From Truepera sp. bin119 (GTDB taxonomy: Bacteria > Deinococcota > Deinococci > Deinococcales > Trueperaceae): DNA of 46,303 nucleotides. A program made the position numbers and the translations under genes. This document shows, piece after piece, positions 10,201-19,419 of this stretch (position 1 is the first letter of the stretch; each line of letters begins with the position of its first letter). The notes under the pieces were generated by a model. It searched no databases. It was not told the origin of the DNA and saw only the letters and a list, made by a program, of their open reading frames with translations. Location of the stretch: positions 1 through 46,303 of the forward strand of contig MPNL01000026.1 in NCBI GenBank assembly GCA_002239005.1. The letters run 5' to 3'.

Positions 10201-11819
10201 ACGAACGTGGTTTCGTCACCGATCAGGAGCGGTTTCAACAGGTGGTCCGCCTCTGGAACGACACGACAGAGAATGTTAAAGAGGCCGTCTTCGAGAACTT
10301 TGAAAGCAACCTCCCTTTCAATCCCCTCTACATCATGGCCCAATCCGGCGCCAGGGGAAACCCGCAGCAGATCAAGCAGCTAGCTGGCATGCGCGGGCTG
10401 ATGGCGAAGCCATCGGGCGAAACCATCGAACTCCCCATTCGGGCGAATTTCCGTGAAGGTCTCGATGTCCTCGAGTACTTCATCTCCACGCATGGAGCTC
10501 GAAAGGGTGGAGCGGATACGGCCCTCAGGACGGCGGATTCGGGCTATCTGACCCGGAAACTGGTCGACGTGGCCCATGAGTTGGTGGTACGCGAGGACGA
10601 CTGCGGCACCGCAGAGTTCATCACCGTCGACTTCTACACTCCAGAAGGGCGCCTGCGGTCCAAGGGCCAGACCGAGATGAGCCTCTACGGTCGCCACTTG
10701 GCATTCGACTTCAGGATCGGCGAGCTTACCTTCCCAGCCGAGAGCCTTCTAAGCAGGCAGGAACTCGATCAGATCTATGCCCGACTCTCCGACCACTCTG
10801 AGGTCACCTCCATCGAGGTGCGCAGTCCGCTCACCTGCCAGACCCGGGCTGGCGTGTGCCGCACCTGCTACGGCATGGACATGTCCACCATGCGCAAGGT
10901 TAGCCTCGGTGAGGCGGTTGGCGTCATCGCAGCGGAGTCGATCGGTGAGCCCGGAACCCAACTCACCATGCGCACCTTCCACACCGGCGGGATCGCGACT
11001 GGCGGCGACATCACCCAGGGCCTGCCACGGGTCATCGAACTGGTCGAGGCTCGTAAGCCTAAGGCGCGAGCGGTGATTTCAGATCTCGACGGGGTAGTCA
11101 CTGCCGAAGAGGATGATGAGCGGGTCCGGCTCACTGTCACCAGCGAGGACGGGGCCTTCAGCAAGACCTACCGCATCGACCGCAACGTGCGCCTGCTGGT
11201 TCGCGAGGGTGATACGGTCGAAGCCGGCGACCAGCTGACTCGTGGAGCCATCAACCCGCACGACCTGCTCGAGTCTCGCGGCCCCGACGCTGTTCAGAGG
11301 TACCTGGTGGAAGAGATCCAGAGGGTGTACCGCGGGCAGGGAGTGAGCGTGCACGACAAGCACATAGAGGTGGTCGTCCGGCAGATGCTCAAGTACGTTG
11401 AGATCTTGAACCCTGGGGACAGCAAACTCCTCGAGGGACAGATAGTCGAGAAGTTCGATATTGAAGAGGCCAACAATGCCCCCCTCGAGGGGGATAAGGA
11501 GCCAGCGAGCTGGAAGCCAGTCCTGCTCGGCATCACCAAGGCTAGCCTGTCCACCAGGTCCTGGCTGTCGGCCGCCAGCTTCCAGCACACCACTCACGTG
11601 CTCACCGAGGCAGCCGTGTCTGCCAAGACGGACAGGTTAGTGGGTCTCAAGGAGAATGTCATCCTGGGTCGGTTGATCCCCGCCGGGACCGGACTTAAGG
11701 CGATCCGGGCGACCCAGGTAGTAGACGAGAACATGCTCGAAAGGCACCGGCAGGCGGAGGCTAGCACCACGCTGGCTTCCCACCCCCCTGTGGAGTCGAG
11801 GCAGCAACCCGAAGCCTAG
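7245..11819 (+). CDS. rpoC: DNA-directed RNA polymerase subunit beta', Thermus-type with long insertion
   Basis: A 1524-residue beta' subunit, the same length as my recollection of Thermus RpoC. The N-terminal zinc site uses C59, C61, C74 and C77. A large insertion at roughly residues 150-450 with repeated barrel-sandwich (lipoyl-like) elements is characteristic of Deinococcota. The catalytic Mg2+ loop NADFDGDQM is at residues 743-751 (D745, D747, D749). The second zinc site (CGTAEF, then [11 protein letters not shown]) lies in the C-terminal third, followed by [18 protein letters not shown] 7245 has GAGG 6 bases upstream; TTG 7239 is an unlikely alternative. No clear terminator follows. Confidence 0.98.
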   Translation: MKDREFSRVQISIASPERIRGWSYGEITKPETINYRTLKPERDGLFDERVFGPEKDWECACGKYRGQRFAGKQCERCGVEITKSTVRRYRMGHVELATPCAHIWYVRDIPSKIGSLLNLSTSQLEQVLYFAKYIVTRPEGAVKDGKPLRRGDLLTDNEYRKLRDGHQETYTVQLGEDAVVGDGEAVEEGQQLAKGVKSKLNGVAQYRFSRKVSFDYAESREVRFLVPKRSWIEEERYVGGQPFAEIDSDLILTAGDEGVVEVLPVGSDGGVLNLRDPDEDEVIASYLIPVGVEVVIGDGEFVEAGSELARAVEGTTLTLPKEASAQVLASTTKNKETTLTLRVEWARCESHEINPTMHVLVGDGSRVSAGEKVVGAIDAAQEITAAADGVVRLSEPASIVVSRARVYDYRDEPLVVNGDRVRPGDDLADNGTIKADFSGRVEIDLVRKQVRVVESYDFEAKMGAEAVKDLLDSLDLAKLEAELVEEMSSPSRHKRSKARKRLEIVRHFLRSGNKPGWMILEAVPIMPPNLRPMVQVEGGRFATSDLNDLYRRLINRNNRLKKLIAQEAPEMIIRNEKRMLQEAVDALIDNGRRGSSVVHPGNDRPLRSLTDLLGGKQGRFRQNLLGKRVDYSGRSVIVVGPQLKLHQCGVPKRMALELFKPFLFKKLEERGIVSNIKSARKLLERYRDTRDEIWDTLEEVIQDRAVLLNRAPTLHRLGIQAFEPVLVEGQAIQLHPLVCEAFNADFDGDQMAIHVPLSVYAQAEARLQMLSSHNLLSPAHGNPNVAASRDIILGLFVLTQVHTGQRGTGNTYKSIEAALKDFDKGKLDLNSTITVDGAETNIGCLKYRFSTVDEALLAVDRGEIDMQDVVTVQIDGELIHTSPGRMLFSRMVRETLAEDGAELPASMIRYDIAYERNALRDLITESFKMLGIDRTAKLLDGLKRSGFELSTTSGITIGIDDVVIPKAKRDLLEQAQEKLTRINAAYERGFVTDQERFQQVVRLWNDTTENVKEAVFENFESNLPFNPLYIMAQSGARGNPQQIKQLAGMRGLMAKPSGETIELPIRANFREGLDVLEYFISTHGARKGGADTALRTADSGYLTRKLVDVAHELVVREDDCGTAEFITVDFYTPEGRLRSKGQTEMSLYGRHLAFDFRIGELTFPAESLLSRQELDQIYARLSDHSEVTSIEVRSPLTCQTRAGVCRTCYGMDMSTMRKVSLGEAVGVIAAESIGEPGTQLTMRTFHTGGIATGGDITQGLPRVIELVEARKPKARAVISDLDGVVTAEEDDERVRLTVTSEDGAFSKTYRIDRNVRLLVREGDTVEAGDQLTRGAINPHDLLESRGPDAVQRYLVEEIQRVYRGQGVSVHDKHIEVVVRQMLKYVEILNPGDSKLLEGQIVEKFDIEEANNAPLEGDKEPASWKPVLLGITKASLSTRSWLSAASFQHTTHVLTEAAVSAKTDRLVGLKENVILGRLIPAGTGLKAIRATQVVDENMLERHRQAEASTTLASHPPVESRQQPEA

Positions 11820-11879
11820 CGAGCCTCCTTAGAGTGGGGGCCGCTCTTACCGATGCCGTCGGTTGTTATGCTCTCCCTG

Positions 11880-12287
11880 GTGATCCTCGCCCTCGACCCC
11901 GGTCTCAACATCGGTATCGCTATGGTGTGCCTCGATGGTACGGTGCGCCACCTCAACATCATTACCCTCAATGACTTGAGGAGTCTCAACCCCCTCCCAA
12001 GCGTTACGATCGTTATCGGGAACGGCACCGGTAGCGACCGGGTCCAGGGGATTCTCCGCGAGCAGGGCCTCAGCTTTGCGGTGGTGGAAGAGGCGGGCAC
12101 CTCCCTCGAGGCCCGCGAACTCTTCTTCCGCGATCACCCACCGAAGGGCCTAGCTAAACTGTTGCCGCGGGGGCTCAGGTTCCCCCCTCGAGCGGTAGAT
12201 GACTACGCAGCGTACGCCATCGCACTACGGTTCCTCAAGCGAGAGGCAGATGCAGGAGGCAATGCACATGCAAGCGAAGGCTTCTGA
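11880..12287 (+). CDS. RuvC/YqgF-like RNase H-fold nuclease
   Basis: A 135-residue protein if started at GTG 11880. It begins VILALDPGLNIGIAMV, the first strand of RuvC-like RNase H folds with catalytic Asp6. IGNGTGSDRV (46-55) and VEEAGTSLEARELF (69-82) resemble the YqgF domain of Tex and the YqgF nucleases. AVDDYAAYAIAL (105-116) supplies the C-terminal Asp pair, giving an apparently complete D-E-D set (D6, E70/E71, D107/D108). YqgF proteins process 16S rRNA ends; RuvC relatives resolve Holliday junctions. Which activity applies here is not decidable from sequence. TATGCT ends exactly 7 bases before GTG 11880 and no Shine-Dalgarno is seen, suggesting a leaderless start; ATG 11853 and 11868 are alternatives. 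Confidence 0.75.
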   Translation: MILALDPGLNIGIAMVCLDGTVRHLNIITLNDLRSLNPLPSVTIVIGNGTGSDRVQGILREQGLSFAVVEEAGTSLEARELFFRDHPPKGLAKLLPRGLRFPPRAVDDYAAYAIALRFLKREADAGGNAHASEGF

Positions 12288-12329
12288 GGCACTGCGCAAC
12301 CCTCTATAGAGTCAAGTAAGACTGCGGGG

Positions 12330-12836
12330 TCAGTTCAGGTTATCGTGTTCCGTGATATCCATCAGCGCCCTTGCCTCGGCGGTGTTCAGCCCCATGACGG
12401 CGCCGAACTCGCCAGCTAGGAGACGGAGTGCTCGGCGGTATGCCTGACGATCAAGGTCGGGAAGGCCGCGCTCGAGATCCCAGCGACGCAACTCACTGGC
12501 CAGCGTGGCGATCTGATAGGGATCGCCACTAGTAAGGATATCCGTTACCTTGCGATGGCGAGCGGCCCACTGCTTGGGCAGGGTGATTCGTCCATTCTGC
12601 AGACGCTCGAGGACACTCTGAACTTCATCCCGGGTGAGGGCAGGACGGAGGCCGGCCTCTTGGGGAGCTTTGACCGGTACGAAAGCGCGGGAAGTACCGT
12701 TGGGGAAGTCCACCTGGTAATACTGATGATCGGTCCCGGCAACGGTCTTAGTCGTCATCCCAGAGACCACACCAACTCCGTAGGGGGGGAGGACAACCTG
12801 GTCGCCACTCTTGAAGCTCTTAGGAGTGTCTTTCAA
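12330..12836 (-). CDS. carD: CarD family transcriptional regulator
   Basis: A 168-residue CarD/CdnL protein, which binds the RNA polymerase beta subunit and stabilises open promoter complexes. The N-terminal Tudor-like RNAP-interacting domain is residues 8-60 (FKSGDQVVLPPYGVGVVSGM, then YYQVDFPNG). The C-terminal helical DNA-binding domain is about 65-160 with TLASELRRWDLERGLPDLD. The start is TTG at 12836, supported by GGAAGGAG six bases upstream. Farther upstream on this strand are TTTACA and TACTCT spaced 16 bases, a plausible promoter, and a CTGCAC-GGC-GTGCAG hairpin in the leader. It converges on the RuvC-like gene with 42 bases between. Confidence 0.92.
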   Translation of the reverse strand: MKDTPKSFKSGDQVVLPPYGVGVVSGMTTKTVAGTDHQYYQVDFPNGTSRAFVPVKAPQEAGLRPALTRDEVQSVLERLQNGRITLPKQWAARHRKVTDILTSGDPYQIATLASELRRWDLERGLPDLDRQAYRRALRLLAGEFGAVMGLNTAEARALMDITEHDNLN

Positions 12837-13025
12837 TTCCTGCTCCTTCCAGATTCAAAAGACAACCTACTGCACGCCGTGCAGCGGTGTTTTCAGAGTA
12901 AGCTACCTCTTCTTCTTGTAAAAGGTACGTGCTTTTCGGTCCGTCTGACGTTGACCCCGTAGCACGACCACGCAGCCTATTGTAACAGAGTTCGGCGCAT
13001 CGTGCACGGGTTCACAAGATCCATC

Positions 13026-13940
13026 TCACTCATCGGCATCGGAGTCACAGACGGGTGGAACTCGAAGGCCGAAGCCACTTGCGCGGGCCGTGATTGCGAT
13101 GCCCAGAAGAAGTACCAGGGCCCCCACGAGTGTGAGCGAAGACGGCACCTCACGGAAGAATAGGAAGGCGAGCATCGTGGAACCCACGGGATCGAGGAGG
13201 GCTACGGTGGCGACAAAGGTCGGGTCGAGACGTTTCATAGCGAAATTGATTCCCGTATGCCCGACGAGTTGAGGAATCAAAGCCAGCAGGGCGATCCACA
13301 GAAAGGTATCGAGTCGGTAATCGATGTAGGGAAGCCCGGCGATGGCAGGGAGTGGCAAAAGAACCGCTGCAGCTACACCGTAAGCGAGGCCTGCATACGC
13401 GTCGAGTCTCAAACCGTGCCGCTGTGCGGAGCGACCTAGCAGGAAGTATCCTGTAAGGAAGATCGCTCCCGATAAAGCTAGGGCGTCACCCAGCAGGGGT
13501 GCGTTCCCACCACGCAGGTCGCCGAAGCCGATCATGGCCCCACCCGCCACGGCTACGAGCACGCCGAGCAGAACTGAGAGGGAGGGCACCGTTCTTAGGA
13601 ACAGCCAGGAAAAGAGTGTGATCCAGAGCGGCGTCGTCGAGACCAAGGTTGTGCTGGCAGCCACCGTAGTGTAGGACAGTGATGTGATCCAGGTCGCAAA
13701 GTGTGCTCCGAGAAAGAGCCCTGCCAGAGCGCTAAAAAGTAGCGTCTGGGCAGTAAGAGGTGTCGAGCGGAGACCCCGGGCGCTGATCGGAATCAGCACC
13801 AAGCTCGCGAGCGCCATCCGGTAAGCCGCCACCACCACCCCCGGAGCGTCTGCAAGGCGGACGAAGATGGCTGCCAGGGTTACCGCCAAGATTGCGACAA
13901 TGAGCACCAGATAGACCCAGACCAATCCGGGGGTCGGCAT
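13026..13940 (-). CDS. EamA/DMT family membrane transporter
   Basis: A 304-residue inner-membrane protein with about ten hydrophobic helices arranged as two EamA repeats. The first starts LVWVYLVLIVAILAVTLAAIF; the second begins about residue 150 with LLGDALALSGAIFLTGYFLL. The conserved AAYRMALASLVL and DPVGSTMLAFLFFREVPS patterns of drug/metabolite exporters are present. The substrate cannot be told. TACGAT ends 7 bases before ATG 13940 and no Shine-Dalgarno is visible, so a leaderless start at 13940 is preferred over ATG 13949, which overlaps that -10. Confidence 0.88.
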   Translation of the reverse strand: MPTPGLVWVYLVLIVAILAVTLAAIFVRLADAPGVVVAAYRMALASLVLIPISARGLRSTPLTAQTLLFSALAGLFLGAHFATWITSLSYTTVAASTTLVSTTPLWITLFSWLFLRTVPSLSVLLGVLVAVAGGAMIGFGDLRGGNAPLLGDALALSGAIFLTGYFLLGRSAQRHGLRLDAYAGLAYGVAAAVLLPLPAIAGLPYIDYRLDTFLWIALLALIPQLVGHTGINFAMKRLDPTFVATVALLDPVGSTMLAFLFFREVPSSLTLVGALVLLLGIAITARASGFGLRVPPVCDSDADE

Positions 13941-13996
13941 GGCGAACATCGTACCGCTTCAACATTATGAATCGGAGCCTATCTGGAGACCGCTAG

Positions 13997-14282
13997 TCGT
14001 AACGTGAGATCATCTCTTACCCCCTTCAAGCCGTTTATAGTGAATTATCCCCGTCTAAAACGCGACCTCTCGACTATTCCCCCCTGGTATGGGCAAAACT
14101 CGGTGAAGCCTATTCGAGAACCGCCCCTTCACACTCCATCGTGGCCCCCTACCGGCACCAATTCCAGAACCACGGGTTCCGCCAAGCTCTGGCACACACC
14201 TCCTCTGATCGCTCTGATCGGGGGGCGGGATAACCTCACGCCACCACCTACTTATCTGAGTGGGAGTGGAGATAATCTCACG
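13997..14282. repeat. Degenerate intergenic repeat, copy A
   Basis: The 545-bp gap between the EamA gene and the RodZ gene contains no credible CDS. Its core (13997-14200) aligns with 29522-29736 over about 205 bases. Identical blocks include CCTATTCGAGAACC, CCGGCACCAATTCCA and ACGGGTTCCGCCAAG. A shared tail motif GATAATCTCACG is at 14271-14282 here, and a related GATAACCTCACG at 14229-14240. Single-base indels between the copies shift all reading frames, so it is not a conserved CDS. The remaining 14283-14485 shows nothing recognisable. Confidence 0.75.
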
Positions 14283-14485
14283 CTACAACCTGAATGCTCA
14301 ACCCACGCAACACGCGACTCGACCGAGCATTGATCGAGGGGTTCAGTCCGACCTGAGGAGACCTGAGTGAAAACTCTCACCCAGTTGGGGTCTGGACAGA
14401 ATGCGGCTCGCGGGTTGCACTGACTGCTACCTCATTGTCATCCCGAGCTTGCAGTTCCCGTAAGGAGGACCCTATCGCAACGGGA

Positions 14486-15535
14486 TCAGGGGAAGGCTCG
14501 ACCCAGAACCTCGCCTGGGTTCCCTAGAGTTCCTGCGTCCTGATCGTTTATCGACAGCTGCACACCTACGCCGTTACCGGCATGAATATAGACCGGGAGA
14601 TCGAACTCGTAACGCTCGCCCGGCTCGACGGTATCATAGATGAGGCGCTCCCCTTCATTACGGGCCTCGCTCTGGTAGACCTCTAGCCATGTGGTTTCGG
14701 TAATGGTCACAACGATGGTTCCCCCTGAAGAGGATACGGATGACTCTTCTGTGTCCAGAGACTCTTCTGTGTCCAGAACAGAGGAGTCCAGCGGGTCCAG
14801 AGCGACCTCAAGTCGCTGGTTAGTGGTGAGATCGAGCCGCTCCTCATAGGTTTTGAACCCCTCGAGGGAGATCTGTAGAAGCCTCGAATCGAGGGCTGTG
14901 ACCGGGGCGTCCTCAATGGGGGTAACACCAGCTAGAGCGAAGGCGTCGATACTGACAACGGCCCCTGGTGGGTCGGTGATGATAGTGAGGAAAGTGGTGG
15001 TGGGTCCAACCGGCTCCGGTTCGACCGTATCCTCCTCGACGGTCGTATCCCCTTCGATAGGTCCTGTCTCCACCACACCCGTGTCCTGAGGAGTAGAGAA
15101 CAGGAGGGAGTTGAAACCCCACAGGGCGAGCAGCACCACCGCGATGATCAGGAGAATGGACGAGAACCAGAGACCCAGGCGTGATCGCGTGCGCGGGGAC
15201 CCTCCTCCGCCCCCACGCCTCTGCTCGGCAACCTCTTTCTGGCCCTCTATGAGGGACATCATGTTGCCTCTATCCCGCTCAAAGACATAGACCTCGAGCA
15301 GTCTCTGAGGATCTTCATTAACGGCCTTCGCATACAACCTCAGGAAGTTTCGGGTGTAGATCTCTCCCGGCAACTCGTCGTATCGCCCCTCCTCCAGGGC
15401 TGCGAGGTATTCGCGCCGGACGTTGGTAGCCCCTGCGATGTCGGTGAGATCGAGCCCTTGGCGGTCGCGGGCGCTGCGGAGCAGGTCACCTAGGCTGTGG
15501 GAGCGGCTGTCGCTAGAGGGATGCAGTTCACTCAT
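14486..15535 (-). CDS. RodZ-like membrane protein with HTH, PEGA and DUF4115 domains
   Basis: A 349-residue RodZ/YfgA-type protein. A cytoplasmic helix-turn-helix of HTH_25 type (residues 14-85, with REYLAALEEGRYDELPGEIY) is followed by a Gly/Arg linker and one transmembrane helix (about 119-142). An acidic linker follows, then a PEGA-like beta domain (181-248: ITDPPGAVVSIDAFALAGVTP), a short repeat LDTEESLDTEES (254-265), and a C-terminal DUF4115 domain (272-349). RodZ links MreB to the elongasome and sets cell shape; the PEGA insertion is not part of standard RodZ. GGAG sits 6 bases before the ATG. Its start overlaps the end of psuG by 8 bases. Confidence 0.85.
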   Translation of the reverse strand: MSELHPSSDSRSHSLGDLLRSARDRQGLDLTDIAGATNVRREYLAALEEGRYDELPGEIYTRNFLRLYAKAVNEDPQRLLEVYVFERDRGNMMSLIEGQKEVAEQRRGGGGGSPRTRSRLGLWFSSILLIIAVVLLALWGFNSLLFSTPQDTGVVETGPIEGDTTVEEDTVEPEPVGPTTTFLTIITDPPGAVVSIDAFALAGVTPIEDAPVTALDSRLLQISLEGFKTYEERLDLTTNQRLEVALDPLDSSVLDTEESLDTEESSVSSSGGTIVVTITETTWLEVYQSEARNEGERLIYDTVEPGERYEFDLPVYIHAGNGVGVQLSINDQDAGTLGNPGEVLGRAFP

Positions 15536-16445
15536 GGAGAACTCCAGAAACCAGGGTACCCTCTCCCGCGCGCTCGGCTAGCGAGGTGGCAATTCGGGCG
15601 GCCAGTGCAGCATTCTCCACGAGCAACCGCAGATTGACCTCAACCGTCCGCCCTCCAGAGAGGTCCGCAAGTCGAGCTAAGAGGAAGGGAGTCGTATCCT
15701 TGCCGTAAACTCCGGCCGCTGCAGCGTCGCGGCGTGCTCCGTTCAGGTAATTTTCAAGTTCGCCCCGGGCAAGGCCTTCGGAGACGGGATTGCTGACGAC
15801 AAACCCGGGTCCACCTAGAAGTAGGTGATTGATGAAAGCATGGGCGACCGCTTCGGGAGTGTCGAGACGGACAGGAAGGGGCAGGTCGGTCTCAGGAAGG
15901 TGGAAGCCAGCGAGCCGGGAGGAGCGATACCCGATCGTCGGTACACCGTAGCTCTCGAGCCTCTCGAGTGTAGCTTCAACATTAAGGATGCTCTTAGGTC
16001 CAGAGCAAACGGTGAGCAGGGGGAAGCGGGCCAGCGCCGACAGGTCGGCCGACACGTCATGGGAGTCGTGGTGAACGCCACCGATCCCGCCCGTAGCGAA
16101 TACTCTGATCCCAGCCAGTTGGGCGATCTGCAACGTCGCTGCCACCGTGGTACCCGCGTCTCGGCCAAGCAGCGTCGGCAGGTTCCATAGGCTCACCTTA
16201 TCAGCACCTCCGTTAGCGAGAACGGCAAGTTCGTCGCAGCTAAGTCCCACCACCGGCACGCCCTGGAGAATCCCGACGGTGGCAGGCACGGCACCCGCTC
16301 CACACACCGTCTCCTCAAGGTGGTGCGCCAGCTCGAGGTTGCGAGGCCAAGGCAATCCGTGGGTGATTAGGGCGGACTCCAACGCCACAACTGGCCGTCC
16401 CATTCGCAGGGCTTGGCACACGGTCGGGGCGATCCGCAGAGTCAC
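15528..16445 (-). CDS. psuG: Pseudouridine-5'-phosphate glycosidase
   Basis: PsuG (indigoidine-synthase-A-like fold) reversibly splits pseudouridine 5'-phosphate into uracil and ribose 5-phosphate in nucleoside salvage. Signature stretches are GRPVVALESALITHGLPWP near the N-terminus, the Gly-rich ATGGIGGVHHDSHDVSADLS, VCSGPKSILNVEATLERLES and NPVSEGLARGELE. The chosen GTG 16445 gives 305 residues and the usual distance to VALES. TATCAT ends 6 bases before it and no Shine-Dalgarno is seen for any candidate. ATG 16475 and TTG 16493 are alternatives. No psuK kinase is adjacent; the downstream neighbour is the overlapping RodZ gene. Confidence 0.9.
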   Translation of the reverse strand: MTLRIAPTVCQALRMGRPVVALESALITHGLPWPRNLELAHHLEETVCGAGAVPATVGILQGVPVVGLSCDELAVLANGGADKVSLWNLPTLLGRDAGTTVAATLQIAQLAGIRVFATGGIGGVHHDSHDVSADLSALARFPLLTVCSGPKSILNVEATLERLESYGVPTIGYRSSRLAGFHLPETDLPLPVRLDTPEAVAHAFINHLLLGGPGFVVSNPVSEGLARGELENYLNGARRDAAAAGVYGKDTTPFLLARLADLSGGRTVEVNLRLLVENAALAARIATSLAERAGEGTLVSGVLHE

Positions 16446-16495
16446 AGGGTCATGATACCTCACCTGTTGGCGCATACATGAGCCGCCGACCAATG

Positions 16496-16508
16496 GTATT
16501 CGGAATAC
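16496..16508. promoter_or_regulatory. Perfect palindrome in the psuG/FUN14 divergent region
   Basis: GTATTC-G-GAATAC is a perfect 6-1-6 inverted repeat. It lies between the divergent psuG and FUN14-protein genes, 26 bases upstream of the FUN14 -10 element. It could be an operator serving either gene, but only one copy is seen and chance is not excluded. Confidence 0.35.
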
Positions 16509-16534
16509 TCAAAGACCCCTGAGCGGTAGTGTGC

Positions 16535-16540
16535 TAGACT
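16535..16540 (+). promoter_or_regulatory. -10 element of leaderless FUN14 gene
   Basis: TAGACT, extended by an upstream TGC (TGCTAGACT), ends exactly 7 bases before GTG 16548. There is no Shine-Dalgarno, which fits transcription starting at or next to the start codon. The same TGCTAGACT is found before sufS. Confidence 0.55.
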
Positions 16541-16547
16541 TCTAGCC

Positions 16548-16877
16548 GTGGAGCCCCCGGGCCTGGAGCAGGTGGCACCCTACCTGGAGCAACTGGGTTT
16601 CGGCCTAATCGCAGGATTCGCTACCGGGTATGCGCTAAAGAAGCTGGGAAAGCTGATCGCCATCGCGTTCGGTCTTCTGTTCGTCACCATTCAGTTGCTG
16701 GCCTACTTCAACTTCGTAGCCATCAACTGGATCAAGGTCGAGCACATCCTCAACCCCCTCTTCAAACCGGAATCGTTGTCCCAGGCGTGGCAGTCGCTGG
16801 TGAAGATTCTTACTTTCAATATCACCTTCGCCGCAGCATTCGTGCCCGGCTTGGTGCTTGGGCTGCGGAGGGGATAG
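16548..16877 (+). CDS. FUN14 family membrane protein
   Basis: A 109-residue small membrane protein. Residues 15-60 carry the FUN14 pattern: a Gly-rich helix LGFGLIAGFATGYALKKLGKL, then AIAFGLLFVTIQLLAYFNFV. A C-terminal helix (about 90-107) ends GLVLGLRRG. Eukaryotic FUNDC1 is a mitochondrial receptor; the bacterial relatives have no established function. The GTG start is placed by the -10 element 7 bases upstream. It is a single-gene unit ahead of the groESL promoter and has no visible functional link to it. Confidence 0.75.
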   Translation: MEPPGLEQVAPYLEQLGFGLIAGFATGYALKKLGKLIAIAFGLLFVTIQLLAYFNFVAINWIKVEHILNPLFKPESLSQAWQSLVKILTFNITFAAAFVPGLVLGLRRG

Positions 16878-17021
16878 CCGATTCGAACCCCGACCCGGCA
16901 CGACCCTGCATCGGGGCATCGTAGCTACCTGCGGTGTGGGTCCGGCCCACCTGCCGGCCTACGGGTCTCCAGAAGATCGTGGTGAAGCCACGCCAACCTG
17001 AGCATTTCAGACTCAAGGTAC

Positions 17022-17051
17022 TTGACATCGCCTTCTACCATACCTTACGAT
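17022..17051 (+). promoter_or_regulatory. groESL housekeeping promoter
   Basis: TTGACA (17022-17027) and TACGAT (17046-17051) are separated by 18 bases and sit directly upstream of the CIRCE element. This is the clearest sigma-70-type promoter in the window. Confidence 0.8.
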
Positions 17052-17059
17052 GAGGGGCA

Positions 17060-17086
17060 CTAGCACTCCCGAGAGGCGAGTGCTAA
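17060..17086 (+). promoter_or_regulatory. CIRCE operator (HrcA binding site)
   Basis: CTAGCACTC-N9-GAGTGCTAA matches the CIRCE consensus TTAGCACTC-N9-GAGTGCTAA with a single mismatch at the first base. It begins 9 bases after the -10, overlapping the expected transcription start. HrcA bound here represses groESL in unstressed cells. hrcA itself is not in the window. Confidence 0.93.
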
Positions 17087-17135
17087 AATCGTGACTGGGC
17101 TACCAGTCAGAAATCCAATTAGCAGGAGGAAACAC

Positions 17136-17423
17136 ATGACTTTAAGGCCCCTTGGTGACAAGGTTGTAGTCGAGGTTGTCGAGGAAGCTCAGACTACGTC
17201 GAGCGGCATCGTCCTGCCCGATTCGGCGCAGGAGAAGAGCCAGCGTGGCAAGGTCCTTGCCGTGGGGAGCGGGAAGGTCCTTGAGAGCGGCGAGAGGGTC
17301 GCTCTCGAGGTGCAGGAAGGTGACACTGTAGTCTTCGCCAAGTACGGTGGCACCGAAGTCAATATCGACGGCAAGGAACTGATGATCCTCTCCGAGCGTG
17401 ACATTCACGCCATCGTCCAGTAA
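17136..17423 (+). CDS. groES: Co-chaperonin GroES
   Basis: A 95-residue GroES, the heptameric lid of the chaperonin chamber. It has [14 protein letters not shown] at the start, the mobile loop around [19 protein letters not shown] (residues 20-38, with the GIVLP contact to GroEL) and [18 protein letters not shown] near the end. AGGAGG 8 bases before ATG 17136 fixes the start. It is driven by the TTGACA/TACGAT promoter under CIRCE control and is followed after 12 bases by groEL. Confidence 0.98.
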   Translation: MTLRPLGDKVVVEVVEEAQTTSSGIVLPDSAQEKSQRGKVLAVGSGKVLESGERVALEVQEGDTVVFAKYGGTEVNIDGKELMILSERDIHAIVQ

Positions 17424-19073
<1,650 letters not shown>

Positions 19074-19105
19074 GCACCACCGGATGGGCTCCACGATCCT
19101 AGTCC

Positions 19106-19136
19106 TAGGGAGCGGCTTCAGCGGAGCCGCTCCCTA
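19106..19136 (+). terminator. groESL transcription terminator
   Basis: TAGGGAGCGGCT-N7-AGCCGCTCCCTA is a perfect 12-bp stem with a 7-base loop, 33 bases after the groEL stop. The following CCCCTTAT is only weakly T-rich, but stem strength and position fit a terminator. Confidence 0.8.
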
Positions 19137-19182
19137 CCCCTTATGCCGGATGGAGAGGCCCCGAATCTCATACCCCCAAACA

Positions 19183-19206
19183 GTGTAGGATATCGGTCGC
19201 CTACAC
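19183..19206. repeat. Perfect inverted repeat in groEL-gpmI gap
   Basis: GTGTAGG-N10-CCTACAC lies in the 346-bp space between the convergent groEL and gpmI genes. A second hairpin at the gpmI stop (GAGCGG-N7-CCGCTC, 19403-19421) may end gpmI transcription. Apart from these and the groESL terminator the gap holds nothing recognisable. Confidence 0.4.
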
Positions 19207-19419
19207 CCAGCGAGTGCCTCGGGCACGCCGTGATCAAACCCGGCACTGCACGCCAACCCCTACAGGGACCCCGACACCCTTCAGCGCATCGGCTAGATAC
19301 GCTGGCCCAGGCTGGTTACAGCCTCCGGTTCCAGAAGTCCTCAGGCTGGACATGTATGCAAACTTGGCAGGCTGCACGCTCTGCTGAGCCTCGAGCCAAG
19401 AGGAGCGGACGCGCCCCGC

